DNA of 64,000 bases from Callorhinus ursinus (lineage: Eukaryota > Chordata > Mammalia > Carnivora > Otariidae), in assembly GCF_003265705.1 (NCBI RefSeq), contig NW_020313057.1, positions 443,201-507,200 of the forward strand. Direction: 5' to 3'. Position 1 is the stretch's first letter. Each line of letters begins with the position of its first letter. The notes under the pieces are model-generated. The model searched no databases. It was not told the origin of the DNA and saw only the letters and a program-made list of their open reading frames with translations. The position numbers and the translations under genes were made by a program. Below, piece by piece: positions 13,799-23,436 of the stretch.

Positions 13799-14025
13799 GT
13801 AAGAAAATTTATGCCTTAATTTTTAAGTGTTTAATTTGTGTGATTGTAACATTTTAATTTCTTGAAATAATTTAGTCATTTTATGTCCTTTAGTAGCAAG
13901 GAAAAAATTCTAAGAGTAATATCACATTCCTGTATATTCCTATGCAGAACTAAACTTTGCAGTAAAAGTGAAGGCAAGAATCATTTATCTCTGAATGAAC
14001 ACTACTATCATTTTCATATTTACAG

Positions 14026-14204
14026 CTTGTGGAGGAGAATTAACTGGAGAAGGGGTCATTCGCTCACCTTTTTATCCTAATGTGTATCCAGGAGAAAGGA
14101 TATGCAGGTGGACCATCCACCAGCCCCAAAGCCAAGTAGTTATTCTCAACTTCACGGCCTTTGAAATTGAAAGTTCTGCCCACTGTGATACAGATTATAT
14201 TGAG
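14026..14204 (+). CDS. CUBN: CUBN exon: N-terminal half of CUB4
   Basis: It follows an intron of only 227 bp. The acceptor is tttacag|cttgtgg and the donor is ttgag|gtaaga. The split codon g|ct gives Ala, then [18 protein letters not shown]. Cys1 is in ACGG, Cys2 in RICRW, Cys3 in [13 protein letters not shown] within LNFTAF is a sequon. The exon is 179 nt, entering at phase 1 and leaving at phase 0 right after the DYIE motif. FEIE and DTDY supply the first two calcium ligands expected of a CUB domain. Confidence 0.96.
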
Positions 14205-14299
14205 GTAAGAGTAAAACATCTTTGAATACTTGTATTTGGTTGAACATTATTAAAAATATTATGTACATTATCCTCAGATCAGCTACATGCAACTAGTTT

Positions 14300-14442
14300 G
14301 TAAAGACCAATATCTCTATAGGTTCAAAAATTCTCAACAAAATACTAGCTAACTGAATTCAACAGCATATAAGGAGGAATATACACCATGACCAAGTGGG
14401 ATTTTTCCCAAGGAATTCAAGGGTGGTATACATTCAAAAATC
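14300..14442 (+). mobile_element. Old L1, 5' piece of an interrupted copy
   Basis: It has the ORF2-type phrases 'ctcaacaaaatactagc' and 'gtgggatttttcccaagg'. Its continuation ('cctcaatagatgtagaaa') appears only after the younger L1 at 16543, showing that this copy was split by that insertion. Confidence 0.6.
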
Positions 14443-16362
14443 AGCTAAATGTCTATGCTGCCCAGAGCAATCTATACTTTCAACACCACCCTGATCAAAA
14501 TACCAATGGTATTTTTCAAAGTGCTGGAACAAACAGTCCTAAAATTTGTTTGGAACCAGAAAAGACCCTGATTTGCCAAGGAAATGTTGAAAAAGAAAAA
14601 CAAAACTGAGGGCATCATGTTGCCTGATTTCAAGCTCTATTACAAAGCTGTGATCATCAAGACAGCACGGTACTGGCACAAAAACATACACATAGACCAG
14701 TGGAACAGAATAGGGAGCCCAAATATGGACCCTCAACTCTATGGTAACTAATGTTCGACAAAGCAGGAAAAAATATCCAATGGACAAAAGACAGTGTCTT
14801 CAATAAATGTTGCTGGGAAAATTGGACAGCTATATACAGAAGAATGAAACTTGACTATTCTTTTACACCATACACAAAGATAAACTCTAAATGGATGAAA
14901 GATCTCAAAGTGAGACAGGAATCCATCAAAATCCTAAAGGAGAACATAGGCAGTAACCTCCTTGACATTGGCCACAACAACTTTCAAGACATGTCTCCAA
15001 AGGCAAGGGAAACAAAAGCGAAAATGAACTTTTGGGACTTCATCAAGATAAAAAGCTTGACACAGCAAAGGAAACAGTCAACAAAACAAAGAGGCAATCC
15101 ACGAAATGGGAGAAGATATTTGCAAATGACACTACAGATAAAGGGCTGGTATCCAAGCTCTATAAAAAACTTCTCAAACTCAACATCCAAAAAACAAATA
15201 ATCAAGTCAAAAAATGGGCAGAAGACATGAACAGACACTTCTCCAAAGAAGACATACAGATGGCTAACAGGCATATGAAAAAATGATCATCCTCACTAGC
15301 CATCAGGGAAATTCAAATCAAAACCACCCTGAGATACCACCTTACACAAGTTAGAATGGCAAAAATTGACAAGGCAAGAAACAACAAATGTTGGAGAGGT
15401 TGTGGAGAAAGGGGAACCCTCTTACACTGTTGGTGGGAATGTAAGTTGGTACAGCCACTTTGGAAAACAGTGTAGAGGTTCCTCAAAAAGTTAAAAGTAG
15501 AGCTACCCTATGACCCAGCAATTGCACAATTGGGCATTTACCCCAAAGATACAGATGTAGTGAAAAGAAGGGCCACATGCACCCCAATGTTCATAGTAGC
15601 AATGTCCACAGTAGCCAAACTGTGGAAAGAGCCGAGATGCCCTTCAACAGACGAATGGATAAAGAAGATGTGGTCCACATATACAATGGAATATTACTCA
15701 GCCATCAGAAAGGATGAATACCCAAATTTTGCATCCACATGGATGGGACTGGAAGAGATTATGCTAAGTGAAATAAGTCAAGCAGAGAAAGTCAATTATA
15801 TGGTTTCACTTATTTGTGGAACATAAGGAATAGCAGGGAGGACATTAGGAGAAGGAAGGGAAAAATGAAGGGGGGGGGAATCAGAGGGAGAGGTGAACCA
15901 TGAGAGACTATGGACTCCAGGAAACAAACTGAGGGTTTTATTTATTTTCTTTTTATTTTATTATTTTTTAAGATTTTATTTATTTGAGACAGAGAGAATG
16001 AGAGAGAGAGAGCACATGAGAGGGGAGAGGGTCAGAGGGAGAAGCAGGCTCCCTGCCGAGGAGGGAGCCCGATGTGGGACTCGATCCAGGGACTCCAGGA
16101 TCATGACCTGAGCCGAAGGCAGTTGCTTAACCAACTGAGCCACCCAGGCGCCCCAAACTGAGGGTTTTAGAGGGGAAGGGGGTGGGGGTTGGGTTAGCCT
16201 GGTGATGGATATTAAAGAGGGCACTATTGCATGGAGCACTGGGTGTTGTATGCAAACTATGAATCATGGAACACTACATAGAAAACTAATGATGTACTGT
16301 ATAGTAACTAACATAAAATAAAAATAAATAAATAAAAATTAAAAAAAGGAAAAAAAAAGATT
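14443..16362 (+). mobile_element. Carnivore L1, 5'-truncated, sense
   Basis: This is a 3' L1 with the end of ORF2, the 3' UTR and an A-rich tail. The stretch 14751-15230 is open and translates to the C-terminal part of the ORF2 protein (reverse transcriptase side), but it lacks a start and the upstream domains and is not a host gene. Later stops break the frame. It ends 'ttattaaag..cactgggtgttgtatg' and A-rich sequence, with a probable ten-base target duplication 'ttcaaaaatc'/'ttcaaaatct'. It is itself interrupted by a SINE. Confidence 0.8.
15940..16154 (-). mobile_element. CAN SINE nested in the L1 3' UTR
   Basis: The antisense SINE ends 'gagccacccaggcgcccc'. It splits the L1 phrase 'aaactgagggtttt', which is duplicated perfectly at 15926-15939 and 16155-16168. 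Confidence 0.94.
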
Positions 16363-16372
16363 TTCAAAATCT

Positions 16373-17600
16373 CTACACGATTTCACCAATTGTATTTATA
16401 ACATAATTTCTTATTTTTCCTGAAATCATTTTGCCAAAAATTGAATTCAGTTTGGTGGGTATAAATATAATTTTCACCATTAAAACATTGGATGAAAAAA
16501 AAGTAAAATAAAATAAAGGAAAAAATCTCCCACATGATTACCTCAATAGATGTAGAAAAAGCATTTTGCCAAAATCCAACATCTTTTCATGATAAAAACA
16601 CTCACCAAACTAGGAATAGAAGGGAAAATTGTGCAAAATTGTGAAAGTAGGCCCTTTCCTTACACCATACACAGAAATTAATTAAAAATGGATCATAGAC
16701 CTAAGTGTGGGAGCTGAAACAGTGAAACTTTTAGAAGAAAACATAGGCATATTTGTGACCTAGGTTAGGCAAAGACTTCCTAGATATGACAAAAGAAAAA
16801 AGAGAAAATTGGACTTCATCAAAATTAAAAACAATCTAATTTTTAAAGTGGGCAAAGAATCTAAATACATATTTCTTCAAAGAATATACACAAATAGCCA
16901 ATAAGCACATGAAAAGATGCTGAATATCACTAATCTTCAGAAAATACAAATCAAACCATGATGAGATACTGCTTCACAAGCACTAGGATGGCTATAACTC
17001 AGAAGTCACAACATAGCGAGTGTTGGCAAGGACATAGAAAAATTGGAAACTTCTTACAGTTATACGCTGCTAGTGAGCATATATAATGGTACAGCCACTT
17101 CAGAACACAGTTGCAAATTCCACAAGAAGTTAAACATTTGATCCAGTGATTACCATTTATCATTTGACCCAGCAATTCCATTCCTACGTGTATGTCCAAA
17201 GGAAATGAAAATATGTGTCCACACAAAAATTTGTACATAAATGACTACAATCATTATTCTTGGTAGCCAAAAAGTAGAAACAATATAAATATCCATCAAC
17301 TGATGAATGGATTATTAAAAAGTGGTATATCCATACAATGGAATATTATATGGCATTAAAAAGGAATGAAGAAATGACACGTTACATGGATGAAATTTGA
17401 AAACAGGTTAAATGAAAGCAGCTAGTCACACAAGACCATGTAGTGCGTGATTTTATTTATTTGAATGTCCAGCATGGACAATCTGAGCCTGGGGTTTGAG
17501 GGAAATGGGGAATAAATGCTAATAGGTATGGAGTTTCTTTAGGGGTGACTAAAATTTATTTTTATGACATTAATAAAATCTTTCAGAAATAATTATTCTT
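16373..17600 (+). mobile_element. Old L1, 3' piece of the interrupted copy
   Basis: From about 16490 it follows L1 ORF2 and 3' UTR order: 'aaaacactcaccaaacta', 'ttggacttcatcaaaatt', 'gtacagccacttcagaa', 'caatggaatattatatgg', then a 3' UTR with 'ggggaataaatgctaatagg'. It is more diverged than the younger L1 at 14443. The first 120 bases are not clear. Confidence 0.6.
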
Positions 17601-17796
17601 TTTTTTTAAAGATTTTATTTATTTATTTGACAGAGAGAGAGACAGCAAGAAAGGGAACACAAGCAGGGGGAGTGGGAGAGGGAGAAGCAGGCTTCCCGCT
17701 GAGCAGGGAGCCCGATGTGGGACTCAATCCCAGGACTCTGGCATCATGACCCAAGCTGAAGGCAGACGCTTAATGACTGAGCCACCCAGGCGCCCC
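17601..17796 (-). mobile_element. CAN SINE in the old L1 3' UTR
   Basis: The antisense SINE ends 'gagccacccaggcgcccc'. It has a perfect 17 bp target duplication 'cagaaataattattctt' (17584-17600 and 17797-17813) and stands 195 bp before the CUB4 second exon. Confidence 0.93.
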
Positions 17797-17813
17797 CAGA
17801 AATAATTATTCTT

Positions 17814-17935
17814 AAGAACAGTTGCACTGGGTATTATATAAGACAGATGAATCACAGACCTGTACCCCTGAAACAAACAATATATTATATGTTAATTAAT
17901 TGAATTTAAATTAAAAAAGCAGTTTTCCAAAATAA
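17814..17935 (+). mobile_element. L1 3' terminal fragment
   Basis: It has the carnivore L1 end phrases 'cactgggtattatataa', 'gatgaatcacagacc' and 'ttaattaattgaattt', then an A-rich tail. Its end lies only 56 bp before a CUBN exon. Confidence 0.6.
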
Positions 17936-17991
17936 TATCTAACAAAATAAACTTGAATATACTTAAAATTTTTTTTTTTTTTTTTACTTAG

Positions 17992-18157
17992 ATTGGTAGC
18001 AGTTCCATTTTGGATTCTCCTGAAAATAAGAAATATTGTGGCACAGACATACCTTCATTTATAACATCTGTGTACAATTTTCTTTATGTCATATTTGTGA
18101 AAAGTTCTTCTACTGAAAATCGTGGTTTCATGGCTAAATTCAGTTCTGCAGACTTGG
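17992..18157 (+). CDS. CUBN: CUBN exon: C-terminal half of CUB4
   Basis: The acceptor follows a run of 17 T (17969-17985) and reads acttag|attgg. The donor is cttgg|gtaaga with one exon base left over (phase 1). The translation runs from [17 protein letters not shown], carrying Cys4, to [11 protein letters not shown]. In the loop that normally carries the third calcium-binding Asp, this domain has [12 protein letters not shown], with Ser (codon 18103-18105) in place of Asp. CUB4 therefore probably does not bind calcium in the usual way. The exon is 166 nt. Confidence 0.95.
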
Positions 18158-18504
18158 GTAAGATACTGACATTTTCTCCTGCTTTGCATTTGGGCCGAAA
18201 AAGTAAACAGCAGAAATAAATTATTATAGAAAATTCATCTATACTGTAGATGTGTAGTTATCGACATTATAAAAGTTTTAAAGTACATTCAAAGGCAAAG
18301 AAAAAATATATTTCCTAATCAGTATATATCAATAGTTAACCGATTTCTATTAATAAGAGGAAAACTAGGTTTTCTTAAGTGGCATATGAGGAACATGTTT
18401 CTTTTTCAGCTTCTAAGAGGTTATGATCAGATTATTTTATTTTGAATTCCAGGTAGCTTGTTGGTTAGTTATTCTAATAATGATTATCATTTTTATTTCA
18501 ACAG

Positions 18505-18721
18505 CATGTGGAAAAATTCTGACAGAGTCAACAGGAATCATTCAAAGTCCTGGCCATCCAAATATCTACCCTCATGGCATCAATTGTACCTGGCATATAT
18601 TAGTCCAACCTGGCCACCTGATTCATCTGATATTCAGGGTGTTTCATCTGGAGTTTCATTATAATTGCACAAATGACTATTTGGAAGTTTATGACACTGG
18701 TTCTGAGACATCTCTTGGGAG
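18505..18721 (+). CDS. CUBN: CUBN exon: most of CUB5
   Basis: The acceptor is tcaacag|catgtgg after a 347 bp intron. The donor, gggag|gtaaaa, is weaker than its neighbours. The exon enters at phase 1 and leaves at phase 2; it is 217 nt. The translation starts [20 protein letters not shown] and goes on through [24 protein letters not shown] and SETSLG. It holds Cys1-Cys3 and two sequons (NCT twice). CUB5 is the first of the four domains of the intrinsic factor-B12 binding unit. The exon runs past the DYLE motif to the codon before YCG, unlike CUB4, CUB7 and CUB8, so the within-domain intron has a different position here. Confidence 0.96.
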
Positions 18722-18879
18722 GTAAAAATATATATGTGTATTTTAACTAAAAAAAACCTTTCTGCTTTCTTGCTTTCCTACTGCAGTGAAGGATGTTAAA
18801 ATCTACCATGTTGTGTTATAAAAACCAGTTGAGATCAACCCACTCCTCAATGACCGTTTCTACGTCAGTAGAAATTGGT

Positions 18880-19745
18880 CTTCAGTAATTAAGTTTTGAC
18901 ATATGTGTATACCCATGAAAGCATTACCAAAATCAAGATAATGTACATGTCTATTACTCCTATTATAATTCCTCACTCTGTCCCTCATTCCCATCCCCAG
19001 GAAACCACCAACCTTTTCTATCACTGTAAATTAATTTGTATATTCTAGAATTGTATAAAAATGGGATTATATTGTATGTACTCTTTTTTTGTCTGGCTTT
19101 TCTTAGCATAATTTTTTGTTGGTGTTGTTGAGCTTCTTGGATCTGAGGGTTTATAGTTTCATCAAACTGAAAATTTTTTGGTTGTTTTTTCTTGGAATAA
19201 TTTATCTGTCTCTTCTCCCCTTTGGGGACTCTGATTACAAGTATCTTAGGCCATTTGATATTGTCCCACAGCTTACTGATGAACTCTGCTCATTTGATTT
19301 TGAGTTTTTTGTTCTCTGTGTGTTTCATTTTGGAAAGTTTCTGTTTCTGTGTATTTGAGTGCACTAATCTTTTTTTCTGCAATGTCTATTCTGCTATAAA
19401 TTCTACCAAGTGTATTTTTCATTTTAGGTATTATAATTTTCATTTCTGGAAGTTCAATTTGAATCATCTTTTATATCTTCCATGTCTCTACTTTACATAT
19501 TTTTTTCCTTTAGCTTCTTAAATCTCTGTGATACAGTTATGACTGTTTTAATGTTTTTATCTGCTAATTCAGTCATCTGTGTCATTTCTTGGTGTGTTCT
19601 GATTGATCAGTTTTTCTTCTCATTATGGGTTCTACTTTCGTCCTTTTCATGCTTGGTAATATTTGATAGGATGCCAGACATTTTCAATTTTGCGTTTTTG
19701 TGCAGTGGACATTATTGCATTTCTGTATGTGTTTTTGAGCTTTGT
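18880..19745 (-). mobile_element. Old L1, antisense, first piece
   Basis: 18880-19115 looks like the complement of an L1 3' UTR ('ccccaggaaaccaccaac', 'tagaattgtataaaaatgg'). From 19115 it matches the complement of a more 5' L1 part, with the same order of phrases as at 560-1190 ('gagcttcttggatctgag', 'cttactgatgaactctgc'). The two parts are joined by a deletion or belong to two elements. Confidence 0.55.
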
Positions 19746-20232
19746 GGGTTTTTTTAAATTTGATTTCCAGTTAGTGAAGATACAGTGTAATATTAGTTTC
19801 AGTTGTGCAGTATAGTGATTCAACCCTTCCATATAACACCCGGTGCTCATCACAAGTGCACTTCTTAATTCCCATCACCTGTTTTTTTTTTTTTTTAAAG
19901 ATTTTATTTATTTATTTGAGAGACAGAGAGAATGAGAGAGAAAGCACATGAGATGGGGGGAGGGTCAGAGGGAGAAGCAGACTCCCTGCTGAGCAGGGAG
20001 CCCGATGCGGGACTCGATCCAGGGACTCCAGGATCATGACCTGAGCCGAAGGCAGTCACTTAACCAACTGAGCCACCCAGGCGCCCCCATCACCTGTTTA
20101 ATACATCCCCCTGCTCCCCTTCCCTTCTGGTAATCATCAGTTTGTTATAATTAAGAGTCTATTTCTTGGTTTGTCTCTCTCCCTCTCTCTCTCTCTTTTC
20201 TCCTTTGCTCGTTTGTTTCTTAAATTCCACAT
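19746..20232 (-). mobile_element. Carnivore L1 3' fragment, antisense, nested
   Basis: It contains the complement of a carnivore L1 3' end ('gattcaacccttccatat', 'cggtgctcatcacaagtg', 'gtttcttggtttgtctct'). It breaks the older L1 between 'ttgagctttg' and 'ttgaactttg', which look like the target duplication. A SINE at 19885-20085 breaks it in turn. Confidence 0.65.
19885..20085 (-). mobile_element. CAN SINE, antisense, inside the nested L1
   Basis: It ends 'gagccacccaggcgcc' and has a 14 bp target duplication 'cccatcacctgttt' (19871-19884 and 20086-20099). Confidence 0.93.
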
Positions 20233-20345
20233 ATGTTGAACTTTGTTTTAGAAATGCATTAAGGCTCTTGGAAACAGCTTGATCATTTCCGGTTTTGCTT
20301 TTAAACTCATTTATTGTCTCTGAAGAATCATTGTCCTTCATTGCT
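20233..20345 (-). mobile_element. Old L1, antisense, continuation
   Basis: The phrase 'ctcttggaaacagcttgatc' continues the L1 text cut off at 19745. The right edge is uncertain; the T-rich stretch 20346-20720 was not assigned. Confidence 0.5.
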
Positions 20346-20724
20346 TGATATCCAGTATCTTGAGATCCACTGATTTATATCTTTTTGTCCAGACCAGATT
20401 TTCAGTTGTTTCAGGTGAAAGGTTATATCCAGCCCCGTTATTACATCTTTGTTGGAAATGGAAATCTCTTGATTTCTTTTTTATTTCTTCTTACTTTCAT
20501 TTTCTTTTTTTTTCTCATCCATTTTAAACATTTTCCCTTTATTCATTATTTTCTTAAATTTATTTCATCTCCTAGTATTATTCTCCCTCTTTATTTTTTC
20601 TCTTACTCCTAATCTTTTATTTTTAAAACTTTCTTCTTCTGAGTAAAACTGGTTCTATTTAGCAAAAATTTAACATGGCTTGGTAACCAAACTTTTACTT
20701 CTGCATAGGCCAGCTGTTTAAAGA

Positions 20725-21160
20725 TAATAGAGTCCACCTCTATAGGGCTCCTTATTCTAGGCACTGTTCTCATCCTCTTATATACAATATATGAACTCAT
20801 AAAATTCTCAAAACAATTCTATGAAGTCGGTGCTATCATGATACCCATTTTAGAGATGGGAAAACTGAGGTATCAAGGTTGCGTGATCTGCTTAAAGTCA
20901 TAATGCCTCCAGAGTGCCTGGGTGGCTCAGTCGGTTAAGCATCTGCTTCAGCTCAGGTCATGATCCCAGGGTCCTGGGATCGAGCCCCACACTGGATTCT
21001 CTGCTCAGCAGGGAGCCTGCTTCTCCCTCTCCCTCTGCTGCTCCCCCTGCTTGTACTTTCTGTCAAATAAGTAAATAAATAAAATATTTTAAAAATATAA
21101 AGTCATAATGCCTCCAAGTGATGGAGTTGACTCTAGAATCAGTGTTCTATGAGTTTATGG
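20725..21160 (-). repeat. MIR SINE, split by a CAN SINE
   Basis: The reverse MIR phrases are 'ctaggcactgttctcat', 'cattttagagatgggaaaac' and 'ctgcttaaagtcataatg'. The copy is split at 20912-21098 by a CAN SINE and continues for a short distance after it. Confidence 0.65.
20912..21098 (+). mobile_element. CAN SINE inserted in a MIR
   Basis: The head is 'gtgcctgggtggctcagtcg', followed by a CT-rich block and an AAATA-type tail. It has a perfect 18 bp target duplication 'aaagtcataatgcctcca' (20894-20911 and 21099-21116). Confidence 0.94.
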
Positions 21161-21506
21161 TATATACTTTCCCTTTATTGTGTAACTTTACATATTTTTA
21201 TTAATAAGTTCATTAATATGCTATACAGTGACTTAGTATAGCTTGCAATTTCTTGTTTCATTAAACTTCTTATGCATGAAAAGCCACACAGCTAGGTACA
21301 CACATATAACCATTTCAGGGAAGTAACCATGAATAGGATGATCTTCAGCAACTTTGTAAGTGTTTTGTGCTTGAAATATATTTGTTTTTAAAGGTTAATA
21401 GGGGGTATTATTTTTTATTTTTATCTTTACATGTCCTAATTTTTGGTACATCATTTCAAGTATACTAAAAGTTTTTAAATCTGTGTTCTTTCTTGGTTTC
21501 AAACAG

Positions 21507-21637
21507 ATATTGTGGAAAATCAATCCCGCCCTCTCTTACCAGTAGTACCAACTCATTAATGCTTATATTTGTGGCTGACTCTGACCTTGCTTATGAAGGC
21601 TTTTTAATAGACTATGAAGCAACTGATGCATCAGCAG
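21507..21637 (+). CDS. CUBN: CUBN exon: end of CUB5
   Basis: The acceptor is tcaaacag|atattg and the donor is agcag|gtaaca. It starts with the last base of an Arg codon and continues [18 protein letters not shown], then [19 protein letters not shown]. Cys4 is in YCG, and the Asp of VADSD is the likely third calcium ligand. The exon is 131 nt, entering at phase 2 and leaving at phase 1. The next intron is 13.8 kb. Confidence 0.95.
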
Positions 21638-22161
21638 GTAACACAACATTGTATACTTGGTTTCACTCACTCCATTACAACATAGTACTATGAGAATACT
21701 TCATCCCTAAGCCCGTGGCACATAATGAAAGCTAATTTAGAAAAGAGTATAGTGACTTCAGTGCCTTCCTTATTAAAAATAATAATTAGACTGCAGTATT
21801 GTATCAATGTTAAATTTTCAAATTAACATAATTGTAAGTGTTCTGTAAGAGAATGTTTTTATTCTTAGGAATGATACATTGATGTTTTTAGGGGTAAAGA
21901 CATGCCATGTCTCTAAAATATTCTCACTTGGTTCAGATAATAAGTGAATGAGTAAGTTAGAAAAAGAGACAGAGATAAAGCAATGAGGACAAAACACAAA
22001 TAAGTAGTAAATCTAGGTAAAAAGAATTTGGGAGCTAGTTCTTACAACTTTTCAAGTTTAGAATTCTATCAAAATAAAAAGTTACTTATGAGACTGAATA
22101 CTAATTTTAAGAAATTAGAGAAAGATTTCCTAGATGCTTATCTTTTAAAGCCCCCACCCCA

Positions 22162-22199
<38 letters not shown>

Positions 22200-23105
22200 T
22201 TTATAATATTATAATTAATTAATTTGTTTATTAAAAACTTCCACTCAGAATCCCTTCCCAATTTCTCATTTATTTCTTCTCAGAGTACCTGGCCACTATA
22301 CTTTATTTTATGCAAAACTGCTGTTCTCCGGCAGTTTAAGTTCTGTGTTTGGGTAGTATGACTTTAGATTTCTCCAGAATCCTGAGTGTGAGTGATTCAT
22401 GCACTTTTCTTTCCTGAGGGCCCCATTCCATGAAACAGTTTATTATCCAGCTCAAGCACATGGGAAATTGAATCCCCAGCAATTACAATAGTTTATGTTA
22501 AACAGCTGACGTTTTTACTGGACTTCGTCCAGGTGTTTAACATCCAATGACCAAAATTGGCTTTTTAAGAAATTACAGTGTGCACACAATTTTCCATACT
22601 TCTGTGGTTTTATCTGCCTCATATATTTGGCCCAAACCACACTGAATATTGGATTAGGATTTGAAGCAAGTCCCTTGAACTCTTTGGGCCACAGTTTTCT
22701 CATCTGTAAAATTAAGGAGTTGGATTTGATAATCTTTGAGATGTCTTCTGGCTCCAATCAGCTATGAACACGAGTTTAATTTGCTGCATGAATCAACTGG
22801 CTGTGTCTTAGAAAATATACATGCTGGTGGGGCCTGCTGAAAATATTATGGAAATCTTTGTAACAATGTGCAAAGTAAGACATAGCTCTGTAATGACTAA
22901 AGCAGCTCCACTAATAACCACGCTAGCTTATAAGGCCATAGCAAGTGCAGTAAGAGCCAAGAGCAACCCAAATAATCTGGCAGGAAGGATATTAAAGTTA
23001 AATTTTAATTGTGAAAGAAGGTTTTCAGAAAGATAAGATGCAGGTAAAATAAAAGAAAGATGAGGAAAAGGAAAGAAGCAAAACTGGAGAGAAAAAGAAG
23101 CTGAT
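21638..23105. other. CUBN intron, mostly unassigned
   Basis: Holds an (AAAT)n run at 22161-22196 and a MIR-like piece in sense orientation at 22645-22765 ('ttttctcatctgtaaaatta'). The rest was not recognised. Confidence 0.45.
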
Positions 23106-23120
23106 AAAGAAAGGCAACAT

Positions 23121-23149
23121 GGGGCGCCTGGGGGGCTCAGTCAGTTAAG
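23121..23149 (+). mobile_element. Isolated CAN SINE head
   Basis: Only the first 29 bases of a CAN SINE are present. They carry the unusual variant 'cctggggggctcag' (usual: cctgggtggctcag), shared with the full SINE 84 bp further on. The 'aaagaaaggcaaca' before this head matches the 'aaagaaagacaaca' after the full SINE, so one target duplication seems to enclose both. Confidence 0.8.
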
Positions 23150-23232
23150 TTTATGTTGCTGTAAAATGTTATCTGATTTTTTACTTTTTAATATTTTTGC
23201 CTCTTCCACCTACTTTTAAAAAATGGTAAACA

Positions 23233-23422
23233 GGGGCGCCTGGGGGGCTCAGTCGGTTAAGTGTCTGCCTTCGGCTCAGGTCATGATCTCAGGGTCCTGG
23301 GATCGAGCCCCGCATCGGGCTCCCTGCTCAGTGGGGAGTCTGCTTCTCCCTCTGTCCCTCCTGCTCTCTCTCCCCCAAATAAATAAATAAATAAACAAAC
23401 AAACAAATAAATAAATAAATAA
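23233..23422 (+). mobile_element. CAN SINE
   Basis: A full element from 'ggggcgcctggggggctcag' through 'atcgagccccgcatcgggct' and a CT-rich block to a long AAAT/AAAC tail. The right-hand target duplication is at 23423-23436; its partner is at 23106-23119, before the isolated head. Confidence 0.92.
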
Positions 23423-23436
23423 AAAGAAAGACAACA

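Noticed and set aside
14751..15286. Open frames of 159 and 84 codons that could look like a gene
   Set aside because: They are the remains of L1 ORF2 in a truncated element, without a start region, and end in stops.
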